This document shows, piece by piece, positions 1 to 9,333 of a stretch of 40,312 nt of DNA; the first letter of the stretch is position 1, and each line of letters starts with the position of its first letter. The DNA is from Phycisphaerales bacterium. GTDB taxonomy: Bacteria; Planctomycetota; Phycisphaerae; Phycisphaerales; UBA1924. Below the pieces are notes generated by a model. That model was not told the DNA's origin and searched no databases. It saw nothing but the letters and a program-made list of their open reading frames with translations. The stretch lies in NCBI GenBank assembly GCA_029260435.1, contig JAJDDG010000079.1, forward strand, positions 1-40,312, in the 5' to 3' direction. The position numbers and the translations under genes were made by a program.

Positions 1-1277
1 TCGCGTTCGGCGTCGTCCAGTGTGGGGATGCCGGTTGGTCCGGTGTCGGGTTGCGGAGAGAATGCATTGTTCTGCGCGTGTGAAGGAGACCTGAGCACGA
101 GGTCATTCGCCTCGACCATTTCGTTGTCACCAAGAAGAAGCGCTCTGCGCAGGACGTTGAGCAGCTCGCGGACATTGCCGGGCCAGTCGTACTCGGAAAT
201 GGAGTCTTTCGCGGACTCTGCGAGTTCGACTCGCCCGCCACATTGGCGGACAAGGAACCACTCGGCGATCGCGATAGCATCCTCGCCCCGATCGCGGAGT
301 GGCGGAACCACAACCGTGAGTGCGTTCAAGCGGTAGAGAAGGTCTGCCCGGAAACGACCCTCTGCGACGCGTTGGTCGAGGTCCTGGTTTGTCGCGGCGA
401 TCATCCGGACACCGATCTCCCTGTCTTCGCTCGCGCCGATACGTCTTATGCGCCCCTGTTCGACAACGAGCAGGAGCTTTGCCTGCATCTCCGGCGGGAG
501 TTCTCCGATTTCGTCGAGGAATATCGTTCCACCGCTCGCCATCTCGAACAAGCCTTTGCGGGATGTTTTTGCGTCAGTGAATGCGCCCTTTTCATGCCCA
601 AATAGTTCTGACTCGATGAGCGACTCCGGCAGGGCGGCACAGTTCACATGCACGAATGGAGAGGGATGCTGGGGGTCGAATGAGGGATCGCTGCGGTGGA
701 TGTGCTCGGCGATGATGCCCTTGCCGCTGCCGGTTTCGCCGAGGATCAGGATGGTTGGTGCATCGTCCCGAGAATCCGGCTCGGGGACGGGGAGTTGTGC
801 GATGCGTTCGGCGAGGCGCACCACGTTTTGAAAATGACGGTTTGTTCCGACCAGGTCCGATGTCTCTGCCTTGACCTGCTCGAGACGTTCGAACAGACGC
901 AGTTTTCGGCGCGTGCGCCCCTGCTGCGCGACTTTGTCGATCAGGAGTTTCAGCTGATCGAGGCGGACTGGTTTTTCGAGATAGTCGTCTGCGCCGAGTT
1001 TCATCGCTTCGACCGCGGATTCGATCGTGGCGTACGCGGTGATAACCACAATAGCGCCGTCGAAGCCGTCTTCTCGGAGGCGGTGCACGAGATCGATGCC
1101 GTTTTCCCCGACGAGGTGGATATCGGTGATCACAACATCGGGGGTTCGTTCCCGGTAGCTGGTCCACGCCTCGGCGAGGGTTGCGGCTTCGGTGATGTCG
1201 TGTCCGTCGAGTTCGAGGCTTTGGCGCATGGAGGAACGGACCATTTCCTCGTCTTCGATGATCAGGATTCTTCCCAT
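1..1277 (-). CDS. NtrC-family sigma-54-dependent response regulator (3' end cut by window edge)
   Basis: This cytoplasmic regulator activates sigma-54 promoters when phosphorylated by its partner kinase. About 425 residues are visible. Residues 1-120 form a receiver domain with acidic residues E8, D9 and E10 and phospho-acceptor D52 (VITDIHL). A sigma-54 AAA+ domain follows, with Walker A GETGSGKG near 180-187, the sigma-54 contact loop GAFTDA at 231-236 and Walker B GTIFLDE at 250-256. An arginine-finger region (RFRADLLYRLN) comes next. The C-terminal Fis-type DNA-binding helix-turn-helix must lie beyond the left edge; the last visible residues (TLDDAER) look like its start. ATG 1277-1275 lies 25 bases after the stop of the kinase gene, so the two are almost certainly one operon. 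The contact loop has D where the consensus GAFTGA has G. The assignment is secure; the target genes cannot be told. Confidence 0.93.
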   Translation of the reverse strand, partial: MGRILIIEDEEMVRSSMRQSLELDGHDITEAATLAEAWTSYRERTPDVVITDIHLVGENGIDLVHRLREDGFDGAIVVITAYATIESAVEAMKLGADDYLEKPVRLDQLKLLIDKVAQQGRTRRKLRLFERLEQVKAETSDLVGTNRHFQNVVRLAERIAQLPVPEPDSRDDAPTILILGETGSGKGIIAEHIHRSDPSFDPQHPSPFVHVNCAALPESLIESELFGHEKGAFTDAKTSRKGLFEMASGGTIFLDEIGELPPEMQAKLLLVVEQGRIRRIGASEDREIGVRMIAATNQDLDQRVAEGRFRADLLYRLNALTVVVPPLRDRGEDAIAIAEWFLVRQCGGRVELAESAKDSISEYDWPGNVRELLNVLRRALLLGDNEMVEANDLVLRSPSHAQNNAFSPQPDTGPTGIPTLDDAER

Positions 1278-1302
1278 AACACATCCAATATTGCGGCTGG
1301 TA

Positions 1303-2754
1303 TCAGCCGTTCGGCTCATTTATTCGCCCGGGTATATCCGGCATGCGGATGATAAAGCGGGCTCCACGACCATTAGAAGGCAAAAGGGCGATTGAACCCT
1401 CGTGTTTTGTGACAATCATCCGAGTTGTTGCAAGCCCGATGCCAGTCCCGTCGGCCTTCGTGGTGAAGTATGGCTCGAAAATGCGCGAATGGTATTCCAC
1501 CGGCACACCCGGCCCCTCGTCGGCGATATCGAGCGTCCATTCTGCTGCATCGTTCTCGGACGCAAGGGAGACCCGGACCACGCTTTGGGGCGGAGAGACC
1601 TGCAGCGCGTTCGTGATTACAGCGGTGACGGCCTGCTCGAATTGCATGGCGTCCACGATGATTTCCGGCGGCGCCTTGGAGCAGTCGATCGTCACGGTTG
1701 CCTGGCGAGCGGTCGCGAGCGGCTGGAGAGCTTGTACGACCTGCCCGAGCCATCGCTCCGGGTTGATTGGTTGCGGATCGATCTCCTGGTTTTTAGTAGC
1801 GAGCAGCAACCCTTTCAGCCATACGTCGAAACGATCGATGGAGCGGATCACGGTCTGCTGATTTTCAGCGATCGCGGTATCACCGTCTGACTGTCGGAGG
1901 GTGAGTTCGGCCATATTCCTGATCCCGGCGAGCGGGTTGCGGAGGTTGTGGACGATCCGACGAACCATCTCGCCGATCGCGGCGAATCGTTCTCGCTCAA
2001 CGGCTTCTCGTTGCATGGACTCGATTGTGGAAGCCATGTGGTTCACCTCTCGGCTGAGCAGGGCGATTTCATCTTTGCGATCGGGTTCGGGGAGGCGGTA
2101 GGCGAAGTTGCCTTGTGCGATCTCGCGTGCGGCGGCGCGGAGATCCTGCACCGGGGCAACGACCCAGCGCTGCATGAGCATGGAGCCGAGCAGCCCGGTG
2201 AGCAGCGCGGCGACAATCCCGGAAGCGGTAACGACCTGGTGGAACCGGCTCATGCGTCTGCCGTAGGTGATCGCCTGCGTTGATTCGTTGAGGAGTTGTT
2301 CGTCGATCCGCTCCACGAGCATGTGGATCCGATCGAGATGCCCTTCGGCTTGCGGCATAAGGGCTTCGTCATCGGAGCGCAGTGCCTCGAGGCAGATATC
2401 GCGAGCGGCGACAGCACGGTCGCGAAGATTGCGTGCGATGCCCGTCGAGTTCTCGCCCCTTGCGCCGGGCACAAACTCGAAGAGTTCCAGATCCTCCAGC
2501 ATCGCCGAGTGGTGTTGATCGAACTTCTCTGCTGCGACCAGCGGGTCAAACTCTTGAGTGTGAAACAGATTGATTTGCTCGAAGAGTTGCTTTTCGAAGT
2601 CCGACAGCACCGCGAGGGCACGCGTCGAATGTTCGTAGGGCCAGGACAGTTCTCGTTCAAGCAGTACGCCCACCACATAAGAAGTGCCGAGACAGACGAG
2701 CACCGTGGAGGCGATGAAACCCCATAGGAGGATGAATTTCTTGCGGAGCGTCAT
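1303..2754 (-). CDS. membrane sensor histidine kinase (HAMP, atypical HisKA, HATPase)
   Basis: This is the sensor half of a two-component pair with the sigma-54 activator just downstream. The 483-residue protein has a first membrane helix at about 8-32, a helical extracytoplasmic sensor of about 140 residues, a second membrane helix at about 175-196, and a HAMP linker at about 197-250. The dimerisation H-box is HNLRNPL with phospho-acceptor H269. The catalytic domain shows N-box N382 (AVITNAL), G1 box DEGPGVP at 412-418 and G2 box GTGIGLA at 436-442. The sensor region resembles no ligand domain I can name. The start codon lies 3 bases after the stop of the pseudopilin-like gene, which suggests co-transcription and perhaps translational coupling. 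Its stimulus is unknown; linkage to a secretion-type protein hints at envelope or surface sensing. Confidence 0.93.
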   Translation of the reverse strand: MTLRKKFILLWGFIASTVLVCLGTSYVVGVLLERELSWPYEHSTRALAVLSDFEKQLFEQINLFHTQEFDPLVAAEKFDQHHSAMLEDLELFEFVPGARGENSTGIARNLRDRAVAARDICLEALRSDDEALMPQAEGHLDRIHMLVERIDEQLLNESTQAITYGRRMSRFHQVVTASGIVAALLTGLLGSMLMQRWVVAPVQDLRAAAREIAQGNFAYRLPEPDRKDEIALLSREVNHMASTIESMQREAVERERFAAIGEMVRRIVHNLRNPLAGIRNMAELTLRQSDGDTAIAENQQTVIRSIDRFDVWLKGLLLATKNQEIDPQPINPERWLGQVVQALQPLATARQATVTIDCSKAPPEIIVDAMQFEQAVTAVITNALQVSPPQSVVRVSLASENDAAEWTLDIADEGPGVPVEYHSRIFEPYFTTKADGTGIGLATTRMIVTKHEGSIALLPSNGRGARFIIRMPDIPGRINEPNG

Positions 2755-2757
2755 GGG

Positions 2758-3543
2758 TCACCGGATGGGCTGGTATGACCAGTCCCACACTGGCTCGCCC
2801 TCGGGGTTTGAGGAGCTGTGCACGCTACCGTCCAGCAGCGCGTAGTTGCCCTTGCTGGCATGGCGTGTCCCGGGCCACCAGTAGCGGTCACTGGCGTACG
2901 GCCCCCGGCTGTCCAGTGATGGTGCGGAGAAATGCGGCTGTGACCCACGGGCGAACGCCGCTTCGCCGTCGATATCCCAGACCAGCGGAACCCGAGGGTT
3001 GGATAACACTGCGCTGGTGAGTTGGACTTCCTTTACGCGGGGGCGTCCACGGGAATCGATCACCTCGGCGATGAGCAGGCGTGAGTTGAATCCGTAGGAG
3101 ATGTTCTGGGTTGGTCCCACCGCGCCTTCCCTGCAGGGGGCGTTTCGGCGGAGCAGGACCTCGCCGCTCACTTCCGGACAGCGCAGGAGATCGCCGTCCT
3201 CGCCGTTGTTCTGCGCGATGGTCTCGTTGCTTCCGAAGCACCAGAATTCATCGATGCAATACTGGCTCTCGACAAATGTTTCGAGTGAAAAGCGGTTTTT
3301 GCCGTAACGTCCGTCGTCGTCACCCCGATCGCCGTGGAGCGAGTCGTCTGCGAAGACGGCGAATTCGAATGAGACCGCGCGGAGTGCCATCTGGCACTTG
3401 TACGATCGGGCCGCTCTGCGGGCGCCCTGTAAGGCGGGCAGGAGGATGGCGAGCAGAACCATGATGACCGTGAGCGTCACCAACAACTCGAGGATGGTGA
3501 ATCCCCGGCGGAATGGAGCCCTGATTCGTTGAGCGTGGACCAT
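2758..3543 (-). CDS. prepilin-type N-terminal cleavage/methylation protein with H-X9-DG motif
   Basis: This is a pseudopilin-like protein of the type expanded in planctomycetes. Residues 13-22 carry the prepilin peptidase site (RGFTILELLV): cleavage is expected after G14, leaving F15 as the N-methylated residue and E at +5. A hydrophobic helix to about residue 37 follows. Near the C-terminus the protein has an exact H-X9-DG motif (H, nine residues, then DG), which marks the planctomycete prepilin-type processing-associated family. It should sit in the inner membrane or a type II secretion/type IV pilus-like assembly; its exact role is not known. It is the first gene of an apparent operon with the histidine kinase (3-base gap) and sigma-54 regulator. 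A TATATT -10-like hexamer lies at 3587-3592 on the complementary strand, without a convincing -35. Confidence 0.9.
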   Translation of the reverse strand: MVHAQRIRAPFRRGFTILELLVTLTVIMVLLAILLPALQGARRAARSYKCQMALRAVSFEFAVFADDSLHGDRGDDDGRYGKNRFSLETFVESQYCIDEFWCFGSNETIAQNNGEDGDLLRCPEVSGEVLLRRNAPCREGAVGPTQNISYGFNSRLLIAEVIDSRGRPRVKEVQLTSAVLSNPRVPLVWDIDGEAAFARGSQPHFSAPSLDSRGPYASDRYWWPGTRHASKGNYALLDGSVHSSSNPEGEPVWDWSYQPIR

Positions 3544-3844
3544 GTTCTTCCCGATTTGTCTCCGAGATCAGGCAGGTACAACGCCCAATATAAGCCACAC
3601 TCGCTGGCGAAGGAAGATCGATCCGATCCGGAGGTGTGGACTCTCGCGGAGCAATGCGTTTTTCGCTTTTAAACAGCGAATGGCGGGATGTTATGAGCCG
3701 GAGGGCAGGTTTCAGCCGCGATTCATTCGCGGTGATGTGAATGAACCGACCTGCTGGGCATAGCGGTGGGTTGCCCTCATCCGGATGTTCGGCACGGGCT
3801 TTGCTTTCTCGGTGATGGTTCACACCTTCGGGAGAGCCCACATC
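3544..3844. other. divergent intergenic region, no gene recognised
   Basis: This 301-base stretch separates the minus-strand pseudopilin operon from the plus-strand secreted-protein pair. It must carry promoters for both. A stem CCGCG/CGCGG with a 7-base loop lies at 3716-3732. It overlaps an alternative dyad TTCATTC/GAATGAA at 3722-3728 and 3739-3745, so the two folds are mutually exclusive. Short open frames occur, but none has a convincing ribosome-binding site or recognisable protein. Confidence 0.5.
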
Positions 3845-4108
3845 ATGAGACGCGTGTCCCACGTCCCCACGCCGCTGTTTCTGCGGATCGGCGTTCTGCT
3901 TGCTTTGTTCATCCCGTCCTTCGCCTTCGGGCAGACGGTGGTGGTGACGTATGTCCTCGGAGATGTCTGGTTGCTCCCGGATATCACGTATCCGTGGGAT
4001 TCCACTGGTCAGATGATCGGTTGCGAAGGTGACTCGATCGCCGATCAGGTGATCGATGTGAATGACATCAGCTTTGTGCTTTTCCGGCTGGGGATGTTGT
4101 GTGTTTGA
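3845..4108 (+). CDS. small secreted protein with half of a dockerin-like tail
   Basis: I do not recognise a function. The 87-residue precursor starts at an ATG preceded by GGGAGA at a usable distance. This start gives a clean signal peptide: basic MRR, a hydrophobic run LLALFIPSFAFG, and likely cleavage before QTVVV. An in-frame ATG at 3785 would add 20 residues and bury the signal peptide, so I reject it. The mature protein is only about 58 residues. Its last 20 residues match a single unit of the tail seen in the next gene (IDVNDISFVLFRLG), but the preceding calcium loop is degenerate: the usual DANxDGxxD pattern is lost. It may be a true small secreted protein or the relic of a larger dockerin-tailed one. 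The next gene follows after 30 bases. Confidence 0.6.
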   Translation: MRRVSHVPTPLFLRIGVLLALFIPSFAFGQTVVVTYVLGDVWLLPDITYPWDSTGQMIGCEGDSIADQVIDVNDISFVLFRLGMLCV

Positions 4109-4138
4109 ACCATCTATGGAGGAAAAGAGGAGGATCTA

Positions 4139-4966
4139 ATGGCTCGGCAAACATTCTCGTGTGCGACGATTGCTGGAATCTTCGCAGTAGCAGCCACGCT
4201 CGTCACTGCTGACGGAGCGGTGACAGGGGTGCCCACTCGGGCGGCACTCGGGGGGAACGACATTATCGACTGGGCGGTTCTGGGTGTTGCTCCACATACG
4301 CATCCGCCCGATCCGTTCCTCATCGGGACATCGGGGGGGATCGGGGTGACGGTGAGTGAGGCTTCGCTCTCGACCTTTTTTCTGCGCGTTCAGGGGGCGC
4401 CCTGGGGTGGTGCAGCGGGCGCCTGGGGCGGCGATTTCGCTGACGGGGCTGTGCTGATCGGCAACGCATCGGATAATTGGCCGGGTGCGATCACTCTCGA
4501 CTTCGACACGCCGGTCTGGGCGGTTGGGACTCAGATCAACGTCTTTGACTTTAACCCATTCGACGTCGTGATGCATGTGTATGACAGCGGGGGGGGCAGT
4601 CTGGGCTCGGTCACGTTCGCCGGATTGCAGATGACTCCGGGTGGGAACAACACGGCACCGTTCATCGGCATCCTTAGCGATACTGTCAAGATCGGACACG
4701 TCGTGATCGACGCGGGGAACGAAGCCATGAACATCAACGAGGTCGATCTTGTTGTCGATCCCCCGGCGGGATGTCCCGGCGATGCCAATACAGACGGCGT
4801 CGTTGATGTGAATGATATTTCGTACGTGCTGTTTCGCTTGGGAGGGCCTGCGCCTGACGGTGATGCGAATGGGGACGGGGTGATTGATGTGAACGATATT
4901 TCGTATGTGCTGTTCAGGCTGGGGAACGGGTGTGCCACTGCCGCGGTTCGAGTGGTGCACCAATGA
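4139..4966 (+). CDS. secreted protein with tandem dockerin-like calcium-loop tail
   Basis: I do not recognise the 275-residue protein's main domain. It starts after an excellent ribosome-binding site (GAGGAGG, 6 bases upstream). Residues 1-26 look like a signal peptide (hydrophobic AGIFAVAATLVTADGA). The middle, about 30-205, is glycine-rich and beta-strand-like (LDFDTPVWAVGTQINVFDF, VVMHVYDSGGGSLGSVTF); it resembles the beta-sandwich domains of planctomycete exported proteins annotated as PEP-CTERM-like or hypothetical. Residues 214-262 are two dockerin-type repeats, each with an EF-hand-like loop (DANTDGVVD and DANGDGVID) followed by VNDISYVLFRLG. It is paired with the 87-residue half-tail protein upstream. 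Likely localisation is the cell surface or outside the cell. Function is unknown; only secretion and the tail are well supported. Confidence 0.8.
   Translation: MARQTFSCATIAGIFAVAATLVTADGAVTGVPTRAALGGNDIIDWAVLGVAPHTHPPDPFLIGTSGGIGVTVSEASLSTFFLRVQGAPWGGAAGAWGGDFADGAVLIGNASDNWPGAITLDFDTPVWAVGTQINVFDFNPFDVVMHVYDSGGGSLGSVTFAGLQMTPGGNNTAPFIGILSDTVKIGHVVIDAGNEAMNINEVDLVVDPPAGCPGDANTDGVVDVNDISYVLFRLGGPAPDGDANGDGVIDVNDISYVLFRLGNGCATAAVRVVHQ
4778..4924 (+). repeat. tandem dockerin-like repeat coding unit (2 x 22 residues)
   Basis: Two 66-base units, separated by 15 bases, encode nearly identical 22-residue repeats (GDAN-DGV-DVNDISYVLFRLG pattern). Each has aspartate/asparagine ligands spaced as in an EF-hand calcium loop. 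The same two-unit tail with the same 5-residue spacer ends the protein on the minus strand at 38977-39123, so it is a genome-wide C-terminal module and not a local duplication. Confidence 0.85.
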
Positions 4967-5220
4967 TCTTGGGAGGAGTCAAATATTTGAGAAGGCTGGG
5001 CGGGGGTTGGTTTGACAGCACCCATCTCGAACGGCACGACGCGAGCGCGGGGGTTTGCGAACTTGTCATCGGCGGGCACACCGCGGACGGAACAGCCCGC
5101 AATCCGAACCTTGCTCTATACGACACCTGGAGCGACACTTGGTCGGATTGCACCGTTCCGGGAATGCCCGAAGCACTTAGAGGGATACGCGTAGTTGTTG
5201 GATCGGATGAACGCAGCAAT

Positions 5221-5242
5221 GGCTCGGCGGAGAGACCGAGCC
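5221..5242 (+). terminator. possible terminator hairpin without T-tract
   Basis: GGCTCGG (5221-5227) pairs perfectly with CCGAGCC (5236-5242) around an 8-base loop. No run of T follows on either side, so it is not a classic intrinsic terminator. It could end the secreted-protein transcript or only stabilise an RNA end. Confidence 0.3.
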
Positions 5243-5296
5243 AGTGGGCGGCGTGACGATCCGTGACGCCTATCTAAGTGTTTGAAGCGGCTCTCG

Positions 5297-5325
5297 GCTC
5301 ATGGTCGGATACACCGGCCATGAGC
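5297..5325 (+). promoter_or_regulatory. inverted repeat upstream of tyrosine phenol-lyase promoter
   Basis: GCTCATGG (5297-5304) and CCATGAGC (5318-5325) form a perfect 8-base dyad with a 13-base spacer. The arms extend outward with CTCG/CGAG if one G is bulged. It lies about 105 bases upstream of the proposed -10 element. It may be an operator for an activator or an RNA hairpin; I cannot tell which. Confidence 0.35.
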
Positions 5326-5405
5326 GAGGCCCGCCGATTTTCCTACATGTCCCTAAATCATTGGGATCACTGGGCATGGGGTGATGTGTGGGGCGAACCG
5401 ATACG

Positions 5406-5436
5406 CAGAATATCAGAGAAAGATATCTGTTATACT
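5406..5436 (+). promoter_or_regulatory. extended -10 promoter with adjacent dyad for tyrosine phenol-lyase
   Basis: TG-T-TATACT at 5428-5436 is a strong extended -10 element. No good -35 hexamer is found 16-18 bases upstream, as is common for extended -10 promoters. Immediately upstream, CAGAATATC (5406-5414) and GATATCTG (5422-5429) form an imperfect inverted repeat around AGAGAAA. The right arm overlaps the TG motif, so a bound repressor would block RNA polymerase. Expected transcription start is about 5443, giving a leader of roughly 50 bases that includes the AGGAG ribosome-binding site. Confidence 0.5.
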
Positions 5437-5492
5437 TGGTTTCTGCGTGCGGCTGAAGGGGAGAGGGTTCGGGGGCTACTAATTAGGAGTAA

Positions 5493-6950
<1,458 letters not shown>

Positions 6951-7215
6951 TAAACGCCAACATATACCTCATACATGATGTCTGCAATGCCTAAGATGAG
7001 GCATTGTTGACTGCATCGACGGTGGCATAACCCGCGCTCATGCCGCACGTACTCAACACCATATTGTGAAGTGCTCACGGAGCGTGAATTCCGTGCCGAT
7101 GGACATGCCCCCCACAGATCTTTGGGTGGATCTCATCAAGACTCACCCGAAGGGCTAGGCGGTGTGTCTTTCGTGAATGAACTCGGCTGCGGGAATATCA
7201 GAATGGAGAATTGGA
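6951..7215. other. intergenic region with small stem-loop, no gene recognised
   Basis: The 265 bases between tyrosine phenol-lyase and the chemotaxis gene contain AATGCCT (6986-6992) pairing with AGGCATT (6999-7005), extended by one C-G pair. It sits 35 bases after the stop codon and may mark the transcript end, though no T-tract follows. A second small dyad CACGGA/TCCGTG lies at 7076-7095. I see no convincing promoter. Confidence 0.35.
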
Positions 7216-9201
7216 ATGCAGGTGGCTACGAAACTAGCAGCAAAGCTCGCACTCATTGTTGCGCTTCCGGCCCTGACGGTGCTCTATTTCGGTGTCACGA
7301 TGACAACGGAAGCCATGAAAAACGCCGAGAGTGCGGATCGGATCAACAAGCTCGCGGGGCTGTCGGTGTACATCGGGAACTTCGTTCACGAGACTCAGAA
7401 AGAACGGGGGCGGACGGCAGGGTTCCTGGGCAGCAAGGGAGAGAAGTTCAAAACGGAGCTCGCGGCGCAACGCGAGATGACGGATACACGATGGGGTGAG
7501 ATGTTGGCGGCGTTCGACGAGATGGACCAAAGTCGATATGACAGTGGAATCATTCGAGATATCGCCGGTGGCATCGAAGCATTCGGATCGTTGCGAACTG
7601 TCCGCGCGTCGGTTGATGCCCTGACGCTGCCCACGCCCGAAGCCATTGGTTTCTATACCCAGAATAACGCACGATTTCTTGACGCGATCAGCGCGATTGC
7701 TCTCACGAGTCGGTCTCCCAAACTTTCTCACGAACTTCTGGCGTACGGGTTGTTCCTGAAAGGGAAGGAACGTGCCGGTATCGAACGGGCTGTGCTCTCG
7801 AATACCTTCGCACAGGATTCGTTTTCGCCGGGGTTCTACAAGAAATTCGTGTCGTTGACGGCTGCACAAGACCGGTATCTTGCCGAGTTTCGAGTCGTTG
7901 CGGATCAACGAGGGCGCGAGGCTTACGCGAACGCCTCGAAACACGAGTCATTCCAGAAGGTGGCCGCGTTCAGAAGCATCGCGCATGAGCACGCGCACGA
8001 GGGTGGCTTCGGGATCGACGCGGGGGAATGGTTTACCACGATCACGAACAAGATCAATCAGCTCAAGAGCGTTGAGAACACGCTCTCGGAGAATGTCGCG
8101 GACGACGCCATGGTCGCGGTAGCGGTGGCGCGCCGGGAACCGATTATTTATGGTTCGATCGCGGGTGCTGCGTTTCTGATTTCGGGTTTCCTTGTATTTT
8201 TCTACGCCGGATCGATCGGGGGGCCCATCTTTGCCATCCTCGCGCACATGCAGAAACTCGCCTCTGGAGATTTCACGACCAAGCTGGACATGCGCCGTGG
8301 TGACGAATTCGGCAGGCTAGCCGGTGCTACCGACGAGATGTCTACGCGGATCGGATCCATGCTCCAGGAGGTTATGGGCGCGGCGCACGAGGTTGCGGGA
8401 GCAGCAACCGAGATTGCTGCGTCTTCGGAAGAGATGGCAGCCGGTTTGCAGCACCAGGAGACGCAGGCGAACGAGGTTGCAACGGCTGTTGATGAGATGG
8501 CATCATCGGTGATGTTGATTGCCGATAAATCCAATCAGGCAGCGACTTCGGCGAATGACGCCGGGGACGAGGCCGAGAACGGCGGCAAGATTGTCGGTGA
8601 GACGGTCGAAGAGATTCGAGCGATCGCCGATGAGTCTCGACGATCGATGAACGCAGTTGCGATGCTCGGTGAAAAGTCTGAGCAGATCGGGACGATCATC
8701 GGCGTGATCAACGAGATCGCAGATCAGACAAACCTTTTGGCTCTCAATGCCGCGATCGAAGCGGCACGGGCTGGCGAGCACGGGCGCGGGTTCGCTGTTG
8801 TTGCGGACGAGGTGCGCAAGCTCGCCGAGCGTACCCAGGAGGCGACGGAGCAGGTATCCAGTTCGATTCGTGATATACAGACGGATACCAAGGGTGCGGT
8901 CGAGATCATCGAGTCCGGTTCCGGGCGGATTGATAAGGGTGTTGAGATGGTGGACAGCGCCCGTGGTTCATTGGGACGGATCGTTGAATCGTCTCAATCC
9001 TTGCGTTCGATGGTCGAAGAGATCTCGCATATCACGGATCAGCAGACCAAGGGTTCGAAGCAGATCAGCGCTTCAACTGCAACGATCGCCGAGGTGACCC
9101 GTGAGTCTTCGGCGGCTGCCACCCAGGCTGCGGAAGCTGCGGTGAGTCTGTCTTCGCAGTCGGAGCGTCTGCTCTCATTGACATCGAACTTTAAGATCTA
9201 G
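7216..9201 (+). CDS. methyl-accepting chemotaxis protein with NIT-like sensor domain
   Basis: This membrane chemoreceptor is expected to signal to CheA through CheW. The start ATG at 7216 is preceded by GGAGAAT; an upstream in-frame ATG at 7177 lacks such a site and would put a polar stretch before the first membrane helix. The order is: membrane helix at about 7-31, a large extracytoplasmic domain to about 305, a second helix at about 312-335 ([21 protein letters not shown]), HAMP at about 336-390, then a long coiled-coil signalling domain. The hairpin tip is the family hallmark ([24 protein letters not shown], in part). The sensor shows the [13 protein letters not shown] and [21 protein letters not shown] patterns of NIT (nitrate/nitrite sensing) domains; ligand identity is inference. 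There is no C-terminal CheR/CheB tethering pentapeptide. A strong GC hairpin follows the stop. Confidence 0.92.
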   Translation: MQVATKLAAKLALIVALPALTVLYFGVTMTTEAMKNAESADRINKLAGLSVYIGNFVHETQKERGRTAGFLGSKGEKFKTELAAQREMTDTRWGEMLAAFDEMDQSRYDSGIIRDIAGGIEAFGSLRTVRASVDALTLPTPEAIGFYTQNNARFLDAISAIALTSRSPKLSHELLAYGLFLKGKERAGIERAVLSNTFAQDSFSPGFYKKFVSLTAAQDRYLAEFRVVADQRGREAYANASKHESFQKVAAFRSIAHEHAHEGGFGIDAGEWFTTITNKINQLKSVENTLSENVADDAMVAVAVARREPIIYGSIAGAAFLISGFLVFFYAGSIGGPIFAILAHMQKLASGDFTTKLDMRRGDEFGRLAGATDEMSTRIGSMLQEVMGAAHEVAGAATEIAASSEEMAAGLQHQETQANEVATAVDEMASSVMLIADKSNQAATSANDAGDEAENGGKIVGETVEEIRAIADESRRSMNAVAMLGEKSEQIGTIIGVINEIADQTNLLALNAAIEAARAGEHGRGFAVVADEVRKLAERTQEATEQVSSSIRDIQTDTKGAVEIIESGSGRIDKGVEMVDSARGSLGRIVESSQSLRSMVEEISHITDQQTKGSKQISASTATIAEVTRESSAAATQAAEAAVSLSSQSERLLSLTSNFKI

Positions 9202-9210
9202 GAAACATGG

Positions 9211-9233
9211 GTGCCGCGGCCCACCCGCGGCAC
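9211..9233 (+). terminator. strong GC stem-loop after chemotaxis gene
   Basis: GTGCCGCGG (9211-9219) pairs perfectly over 9 bases with CCGCGGCAC (9225-9233) around a 5-base loop. It begins 10 bases after the stop codon, the usual place for a terminator, but lacks a following T-tract. Confidence 0.55.
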
Positions 9234-9292
9234 GACACAGGTTGATCGCGTGCGTGTTATGGGCATTCGCTCATGATGCGCACGTTGTTTAT

Positions 9293-9325
9293 TTGACAGC
9301 GATATCAGCCCGCAGCGGGTATGCT
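9293..9325 (+). promoter_or_regulatory. possible promoter of ygfK-like gene (poor spacing)
   Basis: A consensus -35 TTGACA (9293-9298) is followed by TATGCT (9320-9325). The spacer is 21 bases, longer than the preferred 16-18, so this is tentative. If used, transcription would start within about 2 bases of the ATG at 9334, giving a nearly leaderless mRNA. The gene has no clear Shine-Dalgarno sequence, which fits. Confidence 0.3.
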
Positions 9326-9333
9326 GGCGAGCG

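Noticed and set aside
4967-5256. Short open frames on either strand (about 60-108 codons)
   Set aside because: No ribosome-binding site, no domain, and frames overlap each other and the neighbouring gene. The stretch is treated as intergenic.
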